Shown here: positions 12,001 through 22,680 of the stretch, piece after piece
Layout of the letters: the number at the start of each line of letters is the position of its first letter
Numbering within the stretch: position 1 is the stretch's first letter
DNA from: Silene noctiflora
Lineage: Eukaryota > Streptophyta > Magnoliopsida > Caryophyllales > Caryophyllaceae
NCBI GenBank assembly: GCA_009801015.1
Contig: VHZZ01000278.1
Span: forward strand, 93,665-127,167
Reading direction: 5' to 3'
Length of the DNA stretch: 33,503 nt
Made by a program: the position numbers and the translations under genes
Notes under the pieces: model-generated
Told to the model about the DNA's origin: nothing
Databases searched by the model: none
Seen by the model: the letters and a program-made list of their open reading frames with translations, nothing else

Positions 12001-12838
12001 AAAAAATATCTAAAAAGCTTTGATGAAGGAGTAAAGGACCAGAAATTTTCTTGTCAACTATTTAAAAAGTTTCACAGATTCATACAGTATTCCTGAATTA
12101 CCAAATTGACGCCAAATGCTATTAATTTCCTATTACGTTTTCTTTTGTTACAACAAAAAATTATGAGTAAGCTTGTTCGGAGCAGTTTAACGAATTCCAA
12201 GATTGTAAAATGAGCTTCCATAGATGACAGTAAGAAGAAAGGATAAGAAAAGTCGTATCTAATCGACAAATTGAGACGACATCTTCCCAAACAATACAAA
12301 AAAGAAACAGTAGTGATTTTAACCTGGAAGGTCTGAAATTAGATAAAAAGAATTCTAAGTCAAGCAAAACTGAGCATATGACGTTGATAAATCATTACTT
12401 AGGAACTAAAGACACCAGCAATGCCCAAAGAACAGCCAACCACCAAACCTGGGTTCAAGGGAACAAGCATGGAATCTAAAAGGTCCAAATTTAGATCTGC
12501 AATGACATAATGATAAATCACTACCTAATAACTAAAGAACAAAATGACCATCGAACATCCGATCTTTCATCTTCAGGAATCAATATTCAATTTAATGGTC
12601 TATAAGTGCATACAGAAGATTTCCAATTTGAGCAACAATTTTTCAATAACATTACATATCACTGTCTCATATCTATTATAACATGAGGAGCAAAATGCAG
12701 AAACTCACCAAAAGTAAAGCCATGTGTTTGCATCAAGGCTTTGTTAACGATGATGATCCCAACAGAGGTGACAATGTTAAACCCCCATGCCCCCAAATCG
12801 AGTAATTGTTTTCGGTCAGCCTTACTTGGGGAAGACAT
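9016..12838 (-). CDS. UDP-rhamnose/UDP-galactose transporter (URGT4/5/6-like)
   Basis: A multi-pass Golgi membrane antiporter of the NST/DMT superfamily, importing UDP-rhamnose or UDP-galactose for pectin and other matrix-polysaccharide synthesis. Exons in coding order are 12709-12838, 11523-11707, 11079-11279, 10830-10991 and 9016-9348. They give 336 aa with all phases closing and GT-AG introns. The start [20 protein letters not shown] matches the short cytosolic head of the URGT clade. Diagnostic stretches include [66 protein letters not shown] and [16 protein letters not shown]. The arrangement suggests about ten transmembrane helices. The clade assignment (4/5/6 rather than 1/2/3) rests on remembered Arabidopsis sequences; substrate preference is inferred. 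Intron 4 (9349-10829) carries two MITEs. The gene is tail to tail with the WRKY gene. Confidence 0.93.
9658..9748. mobile_element. Stowaway MITE with perfect 41-bp arms
   Basis: A 91-bp element in intron 4 of the URGT gene. Arms 9658-9698 and 9708-9748 are exact reverse complements, separated by a 9-base loop. The ends read CTCCCTCCGATCC, the Stowaway (Tc1/mariner) terminus, and TA flanks both sides (9656-9657, 9749-9750), the expected target duplication. There is no coding capacity. In RNA it would form a long perfect hairpin. Confidence 0.88.
10434..10600. mobile_element. Tourist-like MITE in URGT intron 4
   Basis: A 167-bp segment starting GGGCTCGCTTGG and ending with the imperfect complement GGAACACCC. 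Just inside the ends are matching blocks, GGGGGTAATTATTACC on the left and the reverse complement of GGTAACTATTACTCC on the right. The flanking triplets are TCA and TAA, so the target duplication is not exact. Family assignment is tentative. Confidence 0.45.
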
Positions 12839-14130
12839 GGTTAGATGTCGGAAATAGCAGCTTTCCTGTCAGCTGTCTATCTAGACAGAGATAAAAAAAA
12901 CAGATAGACTTCCCAGAATTTATCACGATCTTCCTTGCAAACCCTCCTGCAAACAATTCTAGTTCCTATTAGATTGGAAGTAATGCAAAACATGAAATAA
13001 ACGCTAATATATATAATTGGCATCTGCTTTCCACTTGCAGAAACCGGCAAAAAAAGCAAACTGAAACGCGATAAATTATTTTCAATGGTTGACCAGTATT
13101 AAAAAATTACAAGCTTTGAACAATAATACTCGAAAAGAAAGCTATTTCTTAAGCCGGAGGACCAGAATAATAACAAGTCTCAAACTCCCAGGCACCTTCC
13201 TAGTTCCCACCTTGATCTATAACATTTTAAAATCATTCCCCAATCAAAGTACCCAATTTTAGATCTTGCATTTCCCTCCCATATTTATTGAAGATACACA
13301 CCGAAAATTAATTTTCATGTACAACATGATTCACAAGTGGTACCATGATTTATACAGATATTTTAATAGACTAACAAACTTCGGACCCAAAACATGTCGC
13401 CATCAAAAAACAAATTATCTTGGAATCATTAGGCTGTACTCACTTAGAAGACAATTCAACTTTGTCCCTATACTTTCTTAGTTTCTTTCTTTAATTGAGT
13501 CGAGCATGGGGCATGGGGGTTTTACTTCAAATCAATATCCGCTAAAGCCAAAACAGCGAGCGGCATGTCTAATGGCACACTTTCATGCTCTTCTACATGA
13601 ATTAACCAAACCTCACTGGTAAAAACTAAATAGATCACACATTTAGATCTTACCCAGCAACAACAACAAAGCAACATTACCCCAGTGCTTAAAGGGCTCC
13701 CGCAAATTATAGGGAAACGGGGAAGTCAAATGTACGCAACCCTACCCCGTGTTAGCAACACAGATTTTGTTTCCGAGTGATCCAAGATGAAAATTGCATC
13801 AAGAACTAAATCAAAAATAGGGTTTGAGAAAGTTGTACATTTACTCAAAACGGTACATTGAGCTACTTGCAAGCTAATTAAGAAATGACCCATTTACCCA
13901 AATCATCATGGCAACAAACATACACCAAAACCCAACAAAAAAACACAAAATTAAACACAGCCCAGAAATCAGAAAATGGAAAAAACAACAGTTACAGCAT
14001 TAAACATACAATAAACCCACATAAACAACCTTGATTAATGCATTATACTCAATTCAGCAAGCAAGATTAAATCCTGATCAATGTAATCAATTAAAACAGA
14101 TGAACTAACCTTGATTAATGCATACAAATG
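12839..14130 (-). promoter_or_regulatory. Probable 5' leader and leader intron of URGT gene
   Basis: A good acceptor (TTTGCAG, exon from 12946) lies about 110 bp before the ATG. Candidate donors CAAG|GTTAGT (exon to 14111) and CAAG|GTTGTT (exon to 14031) lie upstream, which would make a noncoding leader exon and an intron of over 1 kb. The two donors sit in exact 17-bp direct repeats (14027-14043 and 14107-14123). A hairpin CTGTCTA/TAGACAG (12873-12888) lies in the leader just before the start codon. Inferred from signals only. Confidence 0.4.
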
Positions 14131-14951
14131 AGATTAAGAAATGAAGAATTGAAGGGGGGAAATAAGTAAAGAGTGTAAAAGAGTATAAAGGGGTTGGTAT
14201 AAACGTGCGCAAGAGAACTCGCAGATAATACTAGCAGGAAAAAATGGGGGGAAATGTCAACTAAACAAGTTGAATTATTTAATTAAAATTAATGGTTTCG
14301 TAATCTGCCATTAAAGAGTGAGAGAGAGGCGTAGATTGAACGTGTTCACAAAAAATCATGCAAAGGTAAAAAGGGATTTTTTGGTGTAAATTGAAGTTTT
14401 TCTTCAATTTTTTGTGTTCTTTGTTTGTTTTAGGATAATTTCCCTCCTTTGTGTCTCGGGATGGGACTTGGGAGGGAATTAAACCTAGAGGTGAAAATCT
14501 TCCATGAACCCGATTATGGTAAGAGTCGTCTTATATAAGTATTTTATAACTATATTTATGGTTATAAATTGATACAAATCTTTGTTTAAGAAGGTAACAT
14601 TTGACTTAAATTTTAAAGTGACTTAAATATGGTAGATGAGACAAAAGAATGATGTCTAGGGAGAGAGGGAGTAGAAAGTAACAAAAGTTTATCTTATAAA
14701 TGGGGGCATATTAGACTCGGTTTCATCTTAAGACGGATATTGTTGTCCTAAGAAAGACCTACTGTAATCCCGGGACTATAAATAATAGGGAATGTAGTAC
14801 TTAATAGATATGTAGGAATAGATCGAGATTTTTTGGTAAAAATAAGGAACAAAAAATGACGATGATTGAATTTTTTTTTGGTAAAAATAGATATGTAGGA
14901 ATCAACATCATGCATGTTGGTTTGGGATGGTTTGGAGGCCGTCGTTTACAA
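14131..14951. other. Upstream region of URGT gene, no other gene seen
   Basis: The presumed promoter of the transporter lies here. GAGGGAGTA at about 14665-14673 resembles one Stowaway terminus, but no partner end was found. The 9-bp target duplication of the Mutator-like element follows at 14952. Confidence 0.4.
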
Positions 14952-14960
14952 TTATAGAAA

Positions 14961-15082
14961 GAGTTTTTTGTCAAAAATTACCTAATATTTACCTCATTTT
15001 CATAATACTACCTAAAGTTTTTAATTTTGCTAGAAACTACCTAGTATTTTATACCTTTTGTCGAACACTACCAAACTGAAAT
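14961..15082 (+). repeat. Left inverted repeat of the Mutator-like element
   Basis: It contains four spaced TACC/CTACCT motifs, for example TACCTAATATTTACCTC and TCGAACACTACCAAACTG. The reverse complement recurs at 20805-20928 with a few substitutions and short indels. Confidence 0.85.
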
Positions 15083-15194
15083 TAATGAGCAAATTCGACA
15101 ATCTTTTTGCCAAATTAACTAATTTTCCGACAAACAAATCAAAATGTCAATCAAGTTAGTCATCATTTCGTGCAAATTAGCCACAATCTCAGCC

Positions 15195-15199
15195 AAACT
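15195..15199. repeat. Left 5-bp target duplication of the solo LTR
   Basis: AAACT here is repeated exactly at 16583-16587, directly flanking the TG...CA ends of the LTR. Confidence 0.85.
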
Positions 15200-15230
15200 T
15201 GTAATACTACGGTTTTCTGTGTCTTTGGTT

Positions 15231-15376
15231 ACTCTATCGAGTAGGACTTACTTTGTCGAGTAAGTATGTGTGTTTTAGAGTCAGAGTCTGTTAAAAGGGT
15301 ACTCGATCGAGTACGTAAGGCACTCGATCGAGTAAGGGGCACTCGATCGATTACGTCACTTACTCGATCGAGTAAG
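15231..15376. repeat. Cluster of ACTCGATCGAGT palindromes in the LTR
   Basis: Six exact or near copies of a 12-bp palindrome (ACTCGATCGAGT): near 15231-15242, 15252-15262, 15301-15312, 15322-15333, 15341-15352 and 15362-15373. All lie within 200 bp upstream of the LTR TATA box, in the presumed U3 region. The role is unknown; repeated binding sites for a dimeric factor are one reading. Confidence 0.8.
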
Positions 15377-15426
15377 TTTGTCTTACGGGTGATTTCAGTC
15401 GGGTTTTGTTAACAACGCGTAAATGA

Positions 15427-15434
15427 TATAAAAG
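15427..15434 (+). promoter_or_regulatory. TATA box of the solo LTR
   Basis: TATAAAAG about 230 bp into the LTR suits a U3 promoter. RNA would start near 15460. The LTR could still drive transcription toward the LINE. Confidence 0.5.
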
Positions 15435-16706
15435 CTTTCCGTCAGCTTCTTTTTCACTTTTACCTTTTTCTTAAAATCTTTCAAGAGAGAACGTAAGTTC
15501 ATCATCTTCCTTTTCGCGTTGTTATCAAATCCAAGGGCTAGAGTCGTCGGAATTCAGAGTTCTTTATATCGTTGACACCGTCGTCTTGTGGGTAAGATCT
15601 TTGTACCGTTTTTATATTGATTCGTTGGTTTTGGTTAAACCCTAATTGGGTGATTTGGGGGTAATTGTGAGTATTGTTGATATTAGATTGTAATTGTATG
15701 ATTATGTGATTATAGGAGGTGATTTCGTAGAGGAACGCTTTTGAGTCGCTGAGTTGACTTCTTGTGGTGATTTGCTATTCAGGTAAGGATTCCCTACTCG
15801 GTTATTGTTTACATGGTTGTAAGATGATTGTGGTTGATTGATATGTATCTATTGATGATTTGGGTGATATTGGTAATGTTGTTGTTGCTTTAACTATTGG
15901 ATGTGATGTTTGTGGTTTGAGAGGCGCGTCCTCGGCTGAGTGGGGTCACTTGCGAGAGTGACTTCACGCCCTTGATTCGCCCTCTATGGAACCGTCAAAG
16001 AAGGGGATGTGCACATTAATGAACATGGGTTTTACGCTCTGATTAGATGAGCGGGGATTTGTTAGGTACGGTTGTGGTCTCCCACTGGTGGTGTGGAATA
16101 CATGTTGTGTTGGTATTCCGGCAGGGCTATACACGTTAGTGTGTGTAGTCGGTGATGTGAAGGGATGATGGAATTGAATGATGTGTATGTTGTACCTTTT
16201 GTATTTTGTTGTATGTATTCAGTAAGTGACCCGGTTTAAATGTTTTGAAATTTGTGGTGATCCATTCGTGGATGGTGAGCAGTTATTGAGCAAGTATGAG
16301 TTGATGCGCGAGGGATAACTGGGTTGAGTCACCACATGATGCTAGAAGAGTCTTCCGCTGTGTTCTGAGTTTTGTTTATCTTTAGTTGTCAGACTTTTTG
16401 GAACAGTTGTATCTTTTAGTAGACAGTTTTGGTTGATCGGTTTGTAATCAGTTAAACTATTTATTTAAAGTACGTTTCTTTATGGTCTATTTGATATACA
16501 TTGCCTCGGGTAACCGAGATGGTAACACTTCCGTGCCTAGGGTGGCCTTGGTAAGGCAACTTTGGTGTATGAAGGTGTTACAAAACTAGTCAAAATCTTA
16601 GTAAAAAAATTGAAGTAACTAAGTTAGAACGTAATCAAAACAGCTGGCGGTGGTTAAGTATAGTAAATAGTGTATGTAATATGCCAAAAATAATGTTTTC
16701 GGGTTT

Positions 16707-16719
16707 GAATTTTGTCTAA
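16707..16719. repeat. Left target-site duplication of the LINE
   Basis: GAATTTTGTCTAA, repeated exactly at 20782-20794 after the poly(A) tail. Confidence 0.9.
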
Positions 16720-18527
16720 GAAATTACTTTGTAAACACAACCAACCATGCTAATTGGTCTAAAATCAGCTATCTCAATTGCATTATCCACTTTTGGCATA
16801 AGAGTAACCCAGGTATTATTAATCTCTTCTGGAAGGTGACCTTCGATGAAAATTTTTCTTACGATTTTCAAAAACTCCCCACCTATAGTTCCCCAGCATT
16901 TCTTGACAAATCTGAAATTAAAGCTTCTCATTGTCGGGGACATTTTCAATTATCGCTTTGGTCACGTGATATAGTTGCAAAGGGTAGGGAGTCTAGAGAC
17001 TCTAATTGCTCGGCATCAGTAATTTCTCTTCTACATAGTCTTTTAAAGTACTTCACTATTTCTTTCTTTATTCACCTTTGATCAGTGAAAGTTATGTTCT
17101 CTACCTGTAAAGCTCCGATGAAGTTTCTTCTTTTCCTAATTGAGGCCATTGTGTGAAAATATCTCGTATTCTTGTCCTTTAATTTCAAGTTCTGAACTCT
17201 GGAGAGTTGCTTCCAATAGCGCTCCTTTCTTGTTAGCCATGTTTGAAGAAGGGAGAATAGGGCTTTTCGTCTAGCAATGAGCAACTCATTATCAGATTGG
17301 ATCTCCAGGTCTTTGTCCACTTTATCTAACTGAAGTATCAATTGCTCAGTCCTGATATTGATATCTCCAAAACAATGCGATTCCATTTTCGAATAGGTCC
17401 CACTAGCTCCGTCATCTTCTCATGGAACGTTGCATCTCCCATGCTTTCCCATTCCGATTTAATAAAGTCTTTAAAACTTGGGCAGTGTAGCCAAGCATCA
17501 ATACTTCTGAATGGACGCTTTACTTCCTTGATTTTATCACACTCGACCAACAAAGGATAATGATCTGATACTAGCTTTGGAAGAGGCCAGAGCTTTGTAT
17601 TATGAAAGTAAGTCAGCCAAGAACAATTTACAACTGCTTTATCAATCTGGCTCGTTGCCCTGCAATTTGCCCATGTGAACTTTCTTTCAATAAGGGGTAA
17701 TGTTATCAGCTCCATATACCCAAGTTTCAAAATCATCCATATTAGTACTTCTATTATGTTGACCTAGCCTTTCTTCAGGACTTAACACTTCATTAAAATC
17801 ACCAAAGATCAACACAACACCATTAAAGCAACTCTTAGCACGAAGCAACTCCTCCATGAGTTTTCTCCTTCCTTCAATACAATAAGGTCCATAAACAAGT
17901 ATTACTGAACATGAAATTCCTTTCTCACAATATTTACCATATAAGAGTATTCATCTATCTCCGCAAACGCCACTAGCCTGCTTGAATATATCTGCATCCC
18001 ACATAAGAATGAGCCCACCCCCTCTATCTAGAGACTTTACGTCCAAGAACTTGACATTCACATTGTTCCACTAGCCTCTGATACTTCTTTCCAGTGACGA
18101 TTTATGTTTGGTCTCCACAAGTCCACATACATGTAGCTTCTTTTCAGCAATAATCTTTTTAATCGCACTAAATTTTCCTCTGCTCCCTACTCCTCTAACG
18201 TTCCAGGCCACACACCTCATTACAACACTTGTATTAATTCAGAAGGTCGACAATGTCGAGTCTATCACCCACCCTAAAACCCAAATTCTTTCCAACTCTT
18301 TAGACCTTAGATCTTCAATACTTCTATCATCTTCAAAGTCATCCTCAGAACACGTTTCAATGCTATCATCCAAATTGATCTTTGCTCCATTAATAATTTC
18401 GTCCCTTAAACTCTGACCATTTGCTTTCTTTGTTGACTTATTGTTTGAGATGTTGGTATTCTTATCATTAAGCTTCTTTGGCCTTAATTTGAATTTTTTC
18501 TTGAATTTTTTGGCATTTGGGATCTTT
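16720..18527 (-). pseudogene. LINE 5' segment: ORF1 tail, endonuclease, start of RT
   Basis: Read on the minus strand, 18527-18230 encodes a Lys-rich and acidic tail, probably the end of ORF1. From the ATG at 18220 the AP-endonuclease begins MRCVAWNVRGVGSRG. It carries the catalytic-type GLVETKH (Glu) shortly after, then LDRGGGLILMW. Further on come RKFTWANCRATSQIDKAVVN and LVSDHYPLLVE, including the SDH motif with the catalytic His. The linker ends KLKDKNTRYFHTMASIRKRR. The start of reverse transcriptase appears at 16949-16720 with LMPKVDNAIEIADFRPISMV. Frameshifts separate the pieces (near 17950, 17700, 17380 and 17000), so no full protein can be made. Confidence 0.85.
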
Positions 18528-20781
18528 TGGAAACCAGGGGGCTTCGAAGTCTTCTACCTACTTTAATTGGTGAGACTCAGACTGCTTTTGTTCAGAATAG
18601 GCAAATATTGGATGGCGCCTTAATTGCAAATGAAGTGGTGCATTGGCCGAAAAGGAATAAAAGAACTGGAGTCTTGCTTAAATTGGACTTTCACAAGGCG
18701 TACGACTCGGTTAGGTGGGAATTTGTTATCTACATGCTGAAAGCCATGGATTTTGGGTCCAAATGGAAAAAATGGATCTACACATGCTTATCTAAAGCTT
18801 CCATCTCTATACTTATTAATGGTACTCCCACCAGACCATTCAAAATAAAAAGGGGCCTGGCAAGGTGATCCCATTTCGCCTTTCCTATTCTTGTTAGTTA
18901 CGGAGGCTTTCAATCAAGCTATGCTTAAGGGCATCCAAATGGGGTTAATCCAAGGTTTGGAAGTGGGTAAGGATAAGATTGTTTTAAGTCACTTACAATT
19001 TGCAGATGATACTCTTATTTTCTGTCCTGCTAAATCTCAAGTCCTGACAAATATAAGGAGGCTTCTCGATAATTTTCAACGCTTTACTGGACTCGCTGTT
19101 AACTTTAAGAAATCTGCTCTCATGATACTGGGAAAGAGTCAGCATTGGGGTGAATCAAATGCTCGAAAAATGGGCTGTCAAGTAGCACAATTACCTGTGA
19201 AACATTTGGGTATTCTTATGGGCTCTAACCCGATTAACCTCTCAACCTGGGATGTAGTGGTGGAAAAGATAAGGAGAAGACTGGCTAGTTGGAAGGCAGG
19301 GCTAATTTCAAAAGTTGGAAGAGTGGTTCTCATTAAATCCGTCTTGAACTTGTTGCCCCTCTTTTATATGTCTATGTTTAAGATTCTGAAGGCCTTGAAA
19401 AAGATTATCAGTTTGCAAAGAAAATTTTACTAGGGAAAAAACAATGAGAGGGATGTTATTCTCTTGATCAATTGGAATATTATCCAATTGCCAAAGGCGA
19501 TGGGCGGCTTACGCATAGGTGATTTACAAATAAAAAATGTAAGTATGCTCTTCAAATGGTAGTGGCGATTTTCAGTGGAGCATAAGGTACTTTGGAAAAG
19601 AATTATTTGTTCAATTCATGAACTCAATCCCGAAGGAGTGCTTAGAAGTGAAGAAAAAGTGGCTAAGTTTGGGTTATGGAAGTCGATATGCTCTGTCAAT
19701 GATTGGGACACTCACATAAGAGAAGTCACAAAACAGGGTATTGGGATACAAATTGGAAAAGGAAATAAGGTNANTTTTTGGAAGGATCTCTGGATTGGAA
19801 ATGTAACTCTCAAAGAAGGCTTCCCGAGACTTTTTAATGTGTCGATTCAGAAGGATAAGTGTGTGGCTGACATGGATATTTGGCAATGCGATGATTGGGT
19901 TTGGCAACTTCAATGGCGAAGAAGATTATTTCAATGGGAATTATCACTAGTAGACCATTTAAACCTGATGATTGAGGGTTACAAACCTTTAAGGGATAAA
20001 GAGGTCTGCCATATTTGGTCTTTTGACAAATCAGAATGCTACACAGCTAGAACTTTTGTTGACGCCTTCTATAAATTGAAGTACACGGGAGCAGATCGAA
20101 AGTTTTGGTTCAACCATGTTTGGAAAGGACTTGCACCACCAAGGTATGAGATACTTCTTTGGGCAATACTGTGGAAAAAGGTAAACACGAAGGATAGGAT
20201 GATTAAGTGGAAAGATATGACTTGGGAGTAGATGATGTGTATTTTCTGTGGTGAAGAGTTGAAGACCGTCAGGCACCTGTTTTACATTGCCGGTATTCTT
20301 GGAAACTATGGACGAGTATTTGTGAGGCTTGGAGTATAACATGGATTTGTCCCGTCGAAATTGATGATGCTTTTCTAGTATGGTGTGATTATCACTTTGT
20401 TGGGTTTGAGAAACGGCTGTGAGAAGTATTCTTCATTGCTATAGTTACTATTATTTGGGAATTGCGAAATGAAGCGATCTTTGAGAACAAAACCCCTAAT
20501 TGGCCATGTATAGTGGACAAGATGATTTTAGAGTTGGGTTATGGTACAAAGTATGGAAGGAAAGTTTACCTTATACCTTAGAGGAATGGTTAAACAATTG
20601 GAAATCAGTTAGAGCATGGAAGGAGAAAAGGATATGGCAAAAGACGACTACTCGACTTGATTTTTAATGTTGGCACTGATTTATTTCTGTTGTTTTTGTA
20701 GTTTTTTGCTATCTTTTTTGGGACCCTGCTCGCTGTAGGTCTCGGGGATTTTCCCCATCTTTTAATAAAAAAAAAAAAGAA
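18528..20781 (+). pseudogene. LINE 3' segment: RT core, C-terminal region, poly(A)
   Basis: From 18527 the frame reads GETQTAFVQNRQILDGALIA and LLKLDFHKAYDSVRWEF. Two bases are missing in the normally invariant RGLRQGDP motif near 18857, shifting the frame. The next frame gives LSHLQFADDTLIF with the FADD catalytic motif, then VGRVVLIKSVLNLLPLFYMS. A TAG at 19431 interrupts the next segment, which continues LPKAMGGLRIGDLQIKN. 19575-20231 encodes the C-terminal region (FWKDLWIGNVTLKEGF, HVWKGLAPPRYEILLWAILW) with unread bases at 19772 and 19774. A stop at 20229 precedes a zf-RVT-like CIFCGEELKTVRHLF. The 3' end is TTTAATAAAA plus a short A run. Confidence 0.88.
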
Positions 20782-20794
20782 GAATTTTGTCTAA
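20782..20794. repeat. Right target-site duplication of the LINE
   Basis: GAATTTTGTCTAA directly after the poly(A) and a few bases, identical to 16707-16719. Confidence 0.9.
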
Positions 20795-20804
20795 TTTGAT
20801 CGGA

Positions 20805-20928
20805 AATTTCAATTTGGTAGTGTTCGACAAAGTTAAAAAATATTAGGTAGTTTCTCACAAAATAAAAAACTTTTGGTAGTATCTATAAAAATGAGGTAAA
20901 TATTAGGTAGTTTTTGACAAAAAAACTC
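20805..20928 (-). repeat. Right inverted repeat of the Mutator-like element
   Basis: The reverse complement of 14961-15082 with scattered differences. The outer end reads TTTTTGACAAAAAAACTC. Confidence 0.85.
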
Positions 20929-20937
20929 TTATAAAAA

Positions 20938-22680
20938 ATACGGTCGTACTATCTACTTCTTTGCATATCGGACTAGTTGGGTTTCATAAACAACTTATCT
21001 AACCTTAGCTCTAAAGGGAATTGGTTGAGTTCGACCGGATAAAAGCTTTTGGAACTAACTTATAAAATTGAATGTTAAGTTTAACTTAAGCTCGGCAAAA
21101 ACCCTATTTGGCTAAGTTTTCGTTCTTTTTCTTGCTTCATTATCAAATCTAATTGAAAATAATTACAAATACAAAATATTTAAATATCATTAAAAACTAT
21201 AATCATAAGCACTAATACAAAATGTACTCGTAATTATCTTTCTTCTATTAAAATAAGATCATTTAAACCATTTTGGTGAAACCACCTCATCAAGTACACA
21301 AGGCCCACTAGCTTTCTAATTTCATTTAATTAAATTACACCTTTTAAAATATGAGTAATATTTATATAGGGTGTTGGTGTTAATTAGTCATGCTAGCTTT
21401 ATTGGAAAATAATACTCATAATAATGGTATATATGTAAAATTGTCAAAGCTTAGTATATAATATTGGTCATGTCAGAAATAGTTCGGGTGACTCGGATTG
21501 GAACATGGTAAGGAAATAGGTGATTTAGAATGTTGAAATTTTTTTTAGACTTATTTCATATTTGATACATGTATGTTAATATGCTGGGTTTATATTCTAT
21601 ACGAATTATTCAATATATGCGCATGTGAATTCCAAAATTTAATATTACAACAAACTCGTACAATTTTGCATGAGGGTAAAACTAGTAAAATCGTTTACTA
21701 ATAGGGCAACAGTGCTATATTTTAACTCAGTGAAAATCAAACCCTAATTTCATGATTAGAAGGACAACTCTTTAAAGATATTAATAAGTCTTAAATATTG
21801 ATTAAAACGGAGGATGTGAGTTGATTATGATACCACTAAGCATGGTGGATTTCATCATCAATCAAATGTTAGTAGTTGCCTAGTTTGGGATCTCAATCTA
21901 GTATTCTACACATATTTAATGGGTTGGTTTGTCTCTCCTTATTTATGCAATGATCGGTACTTGTCATGTGTCGTGCTAAGTGATTAACTTTTGGCCTAAC
22001 AATCCTTATTCGTGGCCTATAATTCATCACATATTTACTAATTGTATAAATCGGTTTATATAAGTATTATTGTTCTGTTCTAGTCTTGGATTAGGTGACG
22101 TCGCCTACCCTTTAACCTAAACTTTTATTCAGCATACAAATATTCTTATAAATTAATTGTTAATTTTATCTAGACGAATAAATTTCTTAAAATATAAGTT
22201 TTTAACTCAATTTTAAATTGAATATCAACATGGTTTTTGGGGAACTTTGTTACGATTCGATTGCAGAACTTTGACTACACAATGATGTTTTGCAATATTA
22301 TAAATTGACATATAGAGATTCAATGAGGATAAGATGTATATTACTCCTTTCGATTTTTAAAACTTTAACTGAAAAGAAAAATATGAAGCAAAGGTATCCA
22401 CATCTATCTATTTTATAAAATTATGTTAAAACCATGTGGGTTTATGTAATTTTTTTTTTAAAAAAAAAGTAATACATAAATAAAGAAAAATATAACTAAT
22501 GTGTGGTCTTCAAAATCGTAAAAAGGTATATAAATCGGATTGGATCTGGTCAGGATAAATGGTGAGAATGAGAATGTTAATATCATGGATAGTGATGAGT
22601 CTGATGACTGATGGGAAATAAACCGGCAACAAGAATTACATAGAATCAATATTAATGCCCAACGATATAAGCAAGAAATA
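20938..22680. other. Intergenic AT-rich DNA, no gene seen
   Basis: No coding similarity, no tRNA-like fold and no clear terminal repeats were found in this 1.7 kb. Confidence 0.45.

Larger units (their letters stand above)
15200..16582 (+). mobile_element. Solo LTR of an LTR retrotransposon
   Basis: A 1,383-bp segment that begins TGTAATAC and ends GTGTTACA, a short inverted TG...CA pair typical of LTR ends. It is flanked by the exact 5-bp duplication AAACT. A TATAAAAG box at 15427-15434 orients it on the + strand. There is no primer-binding site, gag or pol, so it is best read as a solo LTR left by recombination between two LTRs. The superfamily (Ty1 or Ty3) cannot be told. It is inserted in the Mutator-like element. 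Confidence 0.85.
16720..20781 (+). mobile_element. LINE (L1 type) with twin-primed 5' inversion
   Basis: About 4.06 kb between exact 13-bp target duplications. 16720-18527 carries the 5' part in antisense: the ORF1 tail, the AP-type endonuclease and the start of reverse transcriptase. 18528-20781 carries the rest of reverse transcriptase, the C-terminal region and the poly(A) tail in sense. The inverted part ends at the left target site within the motif VGCVYKVIS. The sense part starts at RSLLPTLIGETQTAF, only a few codons further along the normal protein. This order is what internal second priming of the RNA (twin priming) produces. Element-wide frameshifts and stops make it inactive. Confidence 0.9.
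14961..20928. mobile_element. Mutator-like non-autonomous element holding nested insertions
   Basis: Long terminal inverted repeats (14961-15082 and 20805-20928, about 122 bp, starting GAGTTTTTTGTCAAAAA) bound this element. The flanks TTATAGAAA (14952-14960) and TTATAAAAA (20929-20937) match at 8 of 9 bases, the 9-bp target duplication of Mutator-like elements. Without the solo LTR (15200-16582) and the LINE (16720-20781), the original element was only about 0.5 kb with no transposase, so it was non-autonomous. Its internal sequence resumes on the far side of each insertion. Confidence 0.82.

Noticed and set aside
14630-14673. Possible Stowaway end (GAGGGAGTA)
   Set aside because: No matching left terminus was found, so it cannot be called an element.
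15200-16582. Promoter and leader of a host gene
   Set aside because: TG...CA ends with an exact AAACT duplication and the position inside a Mutator-like element make a solo LTR the better reading.
18108-18416. 102-codon plus-strand open frame
   Set aside because: It is the antisense shadow of the inverted LINE segment (ORF1 tail and endonuclease start).
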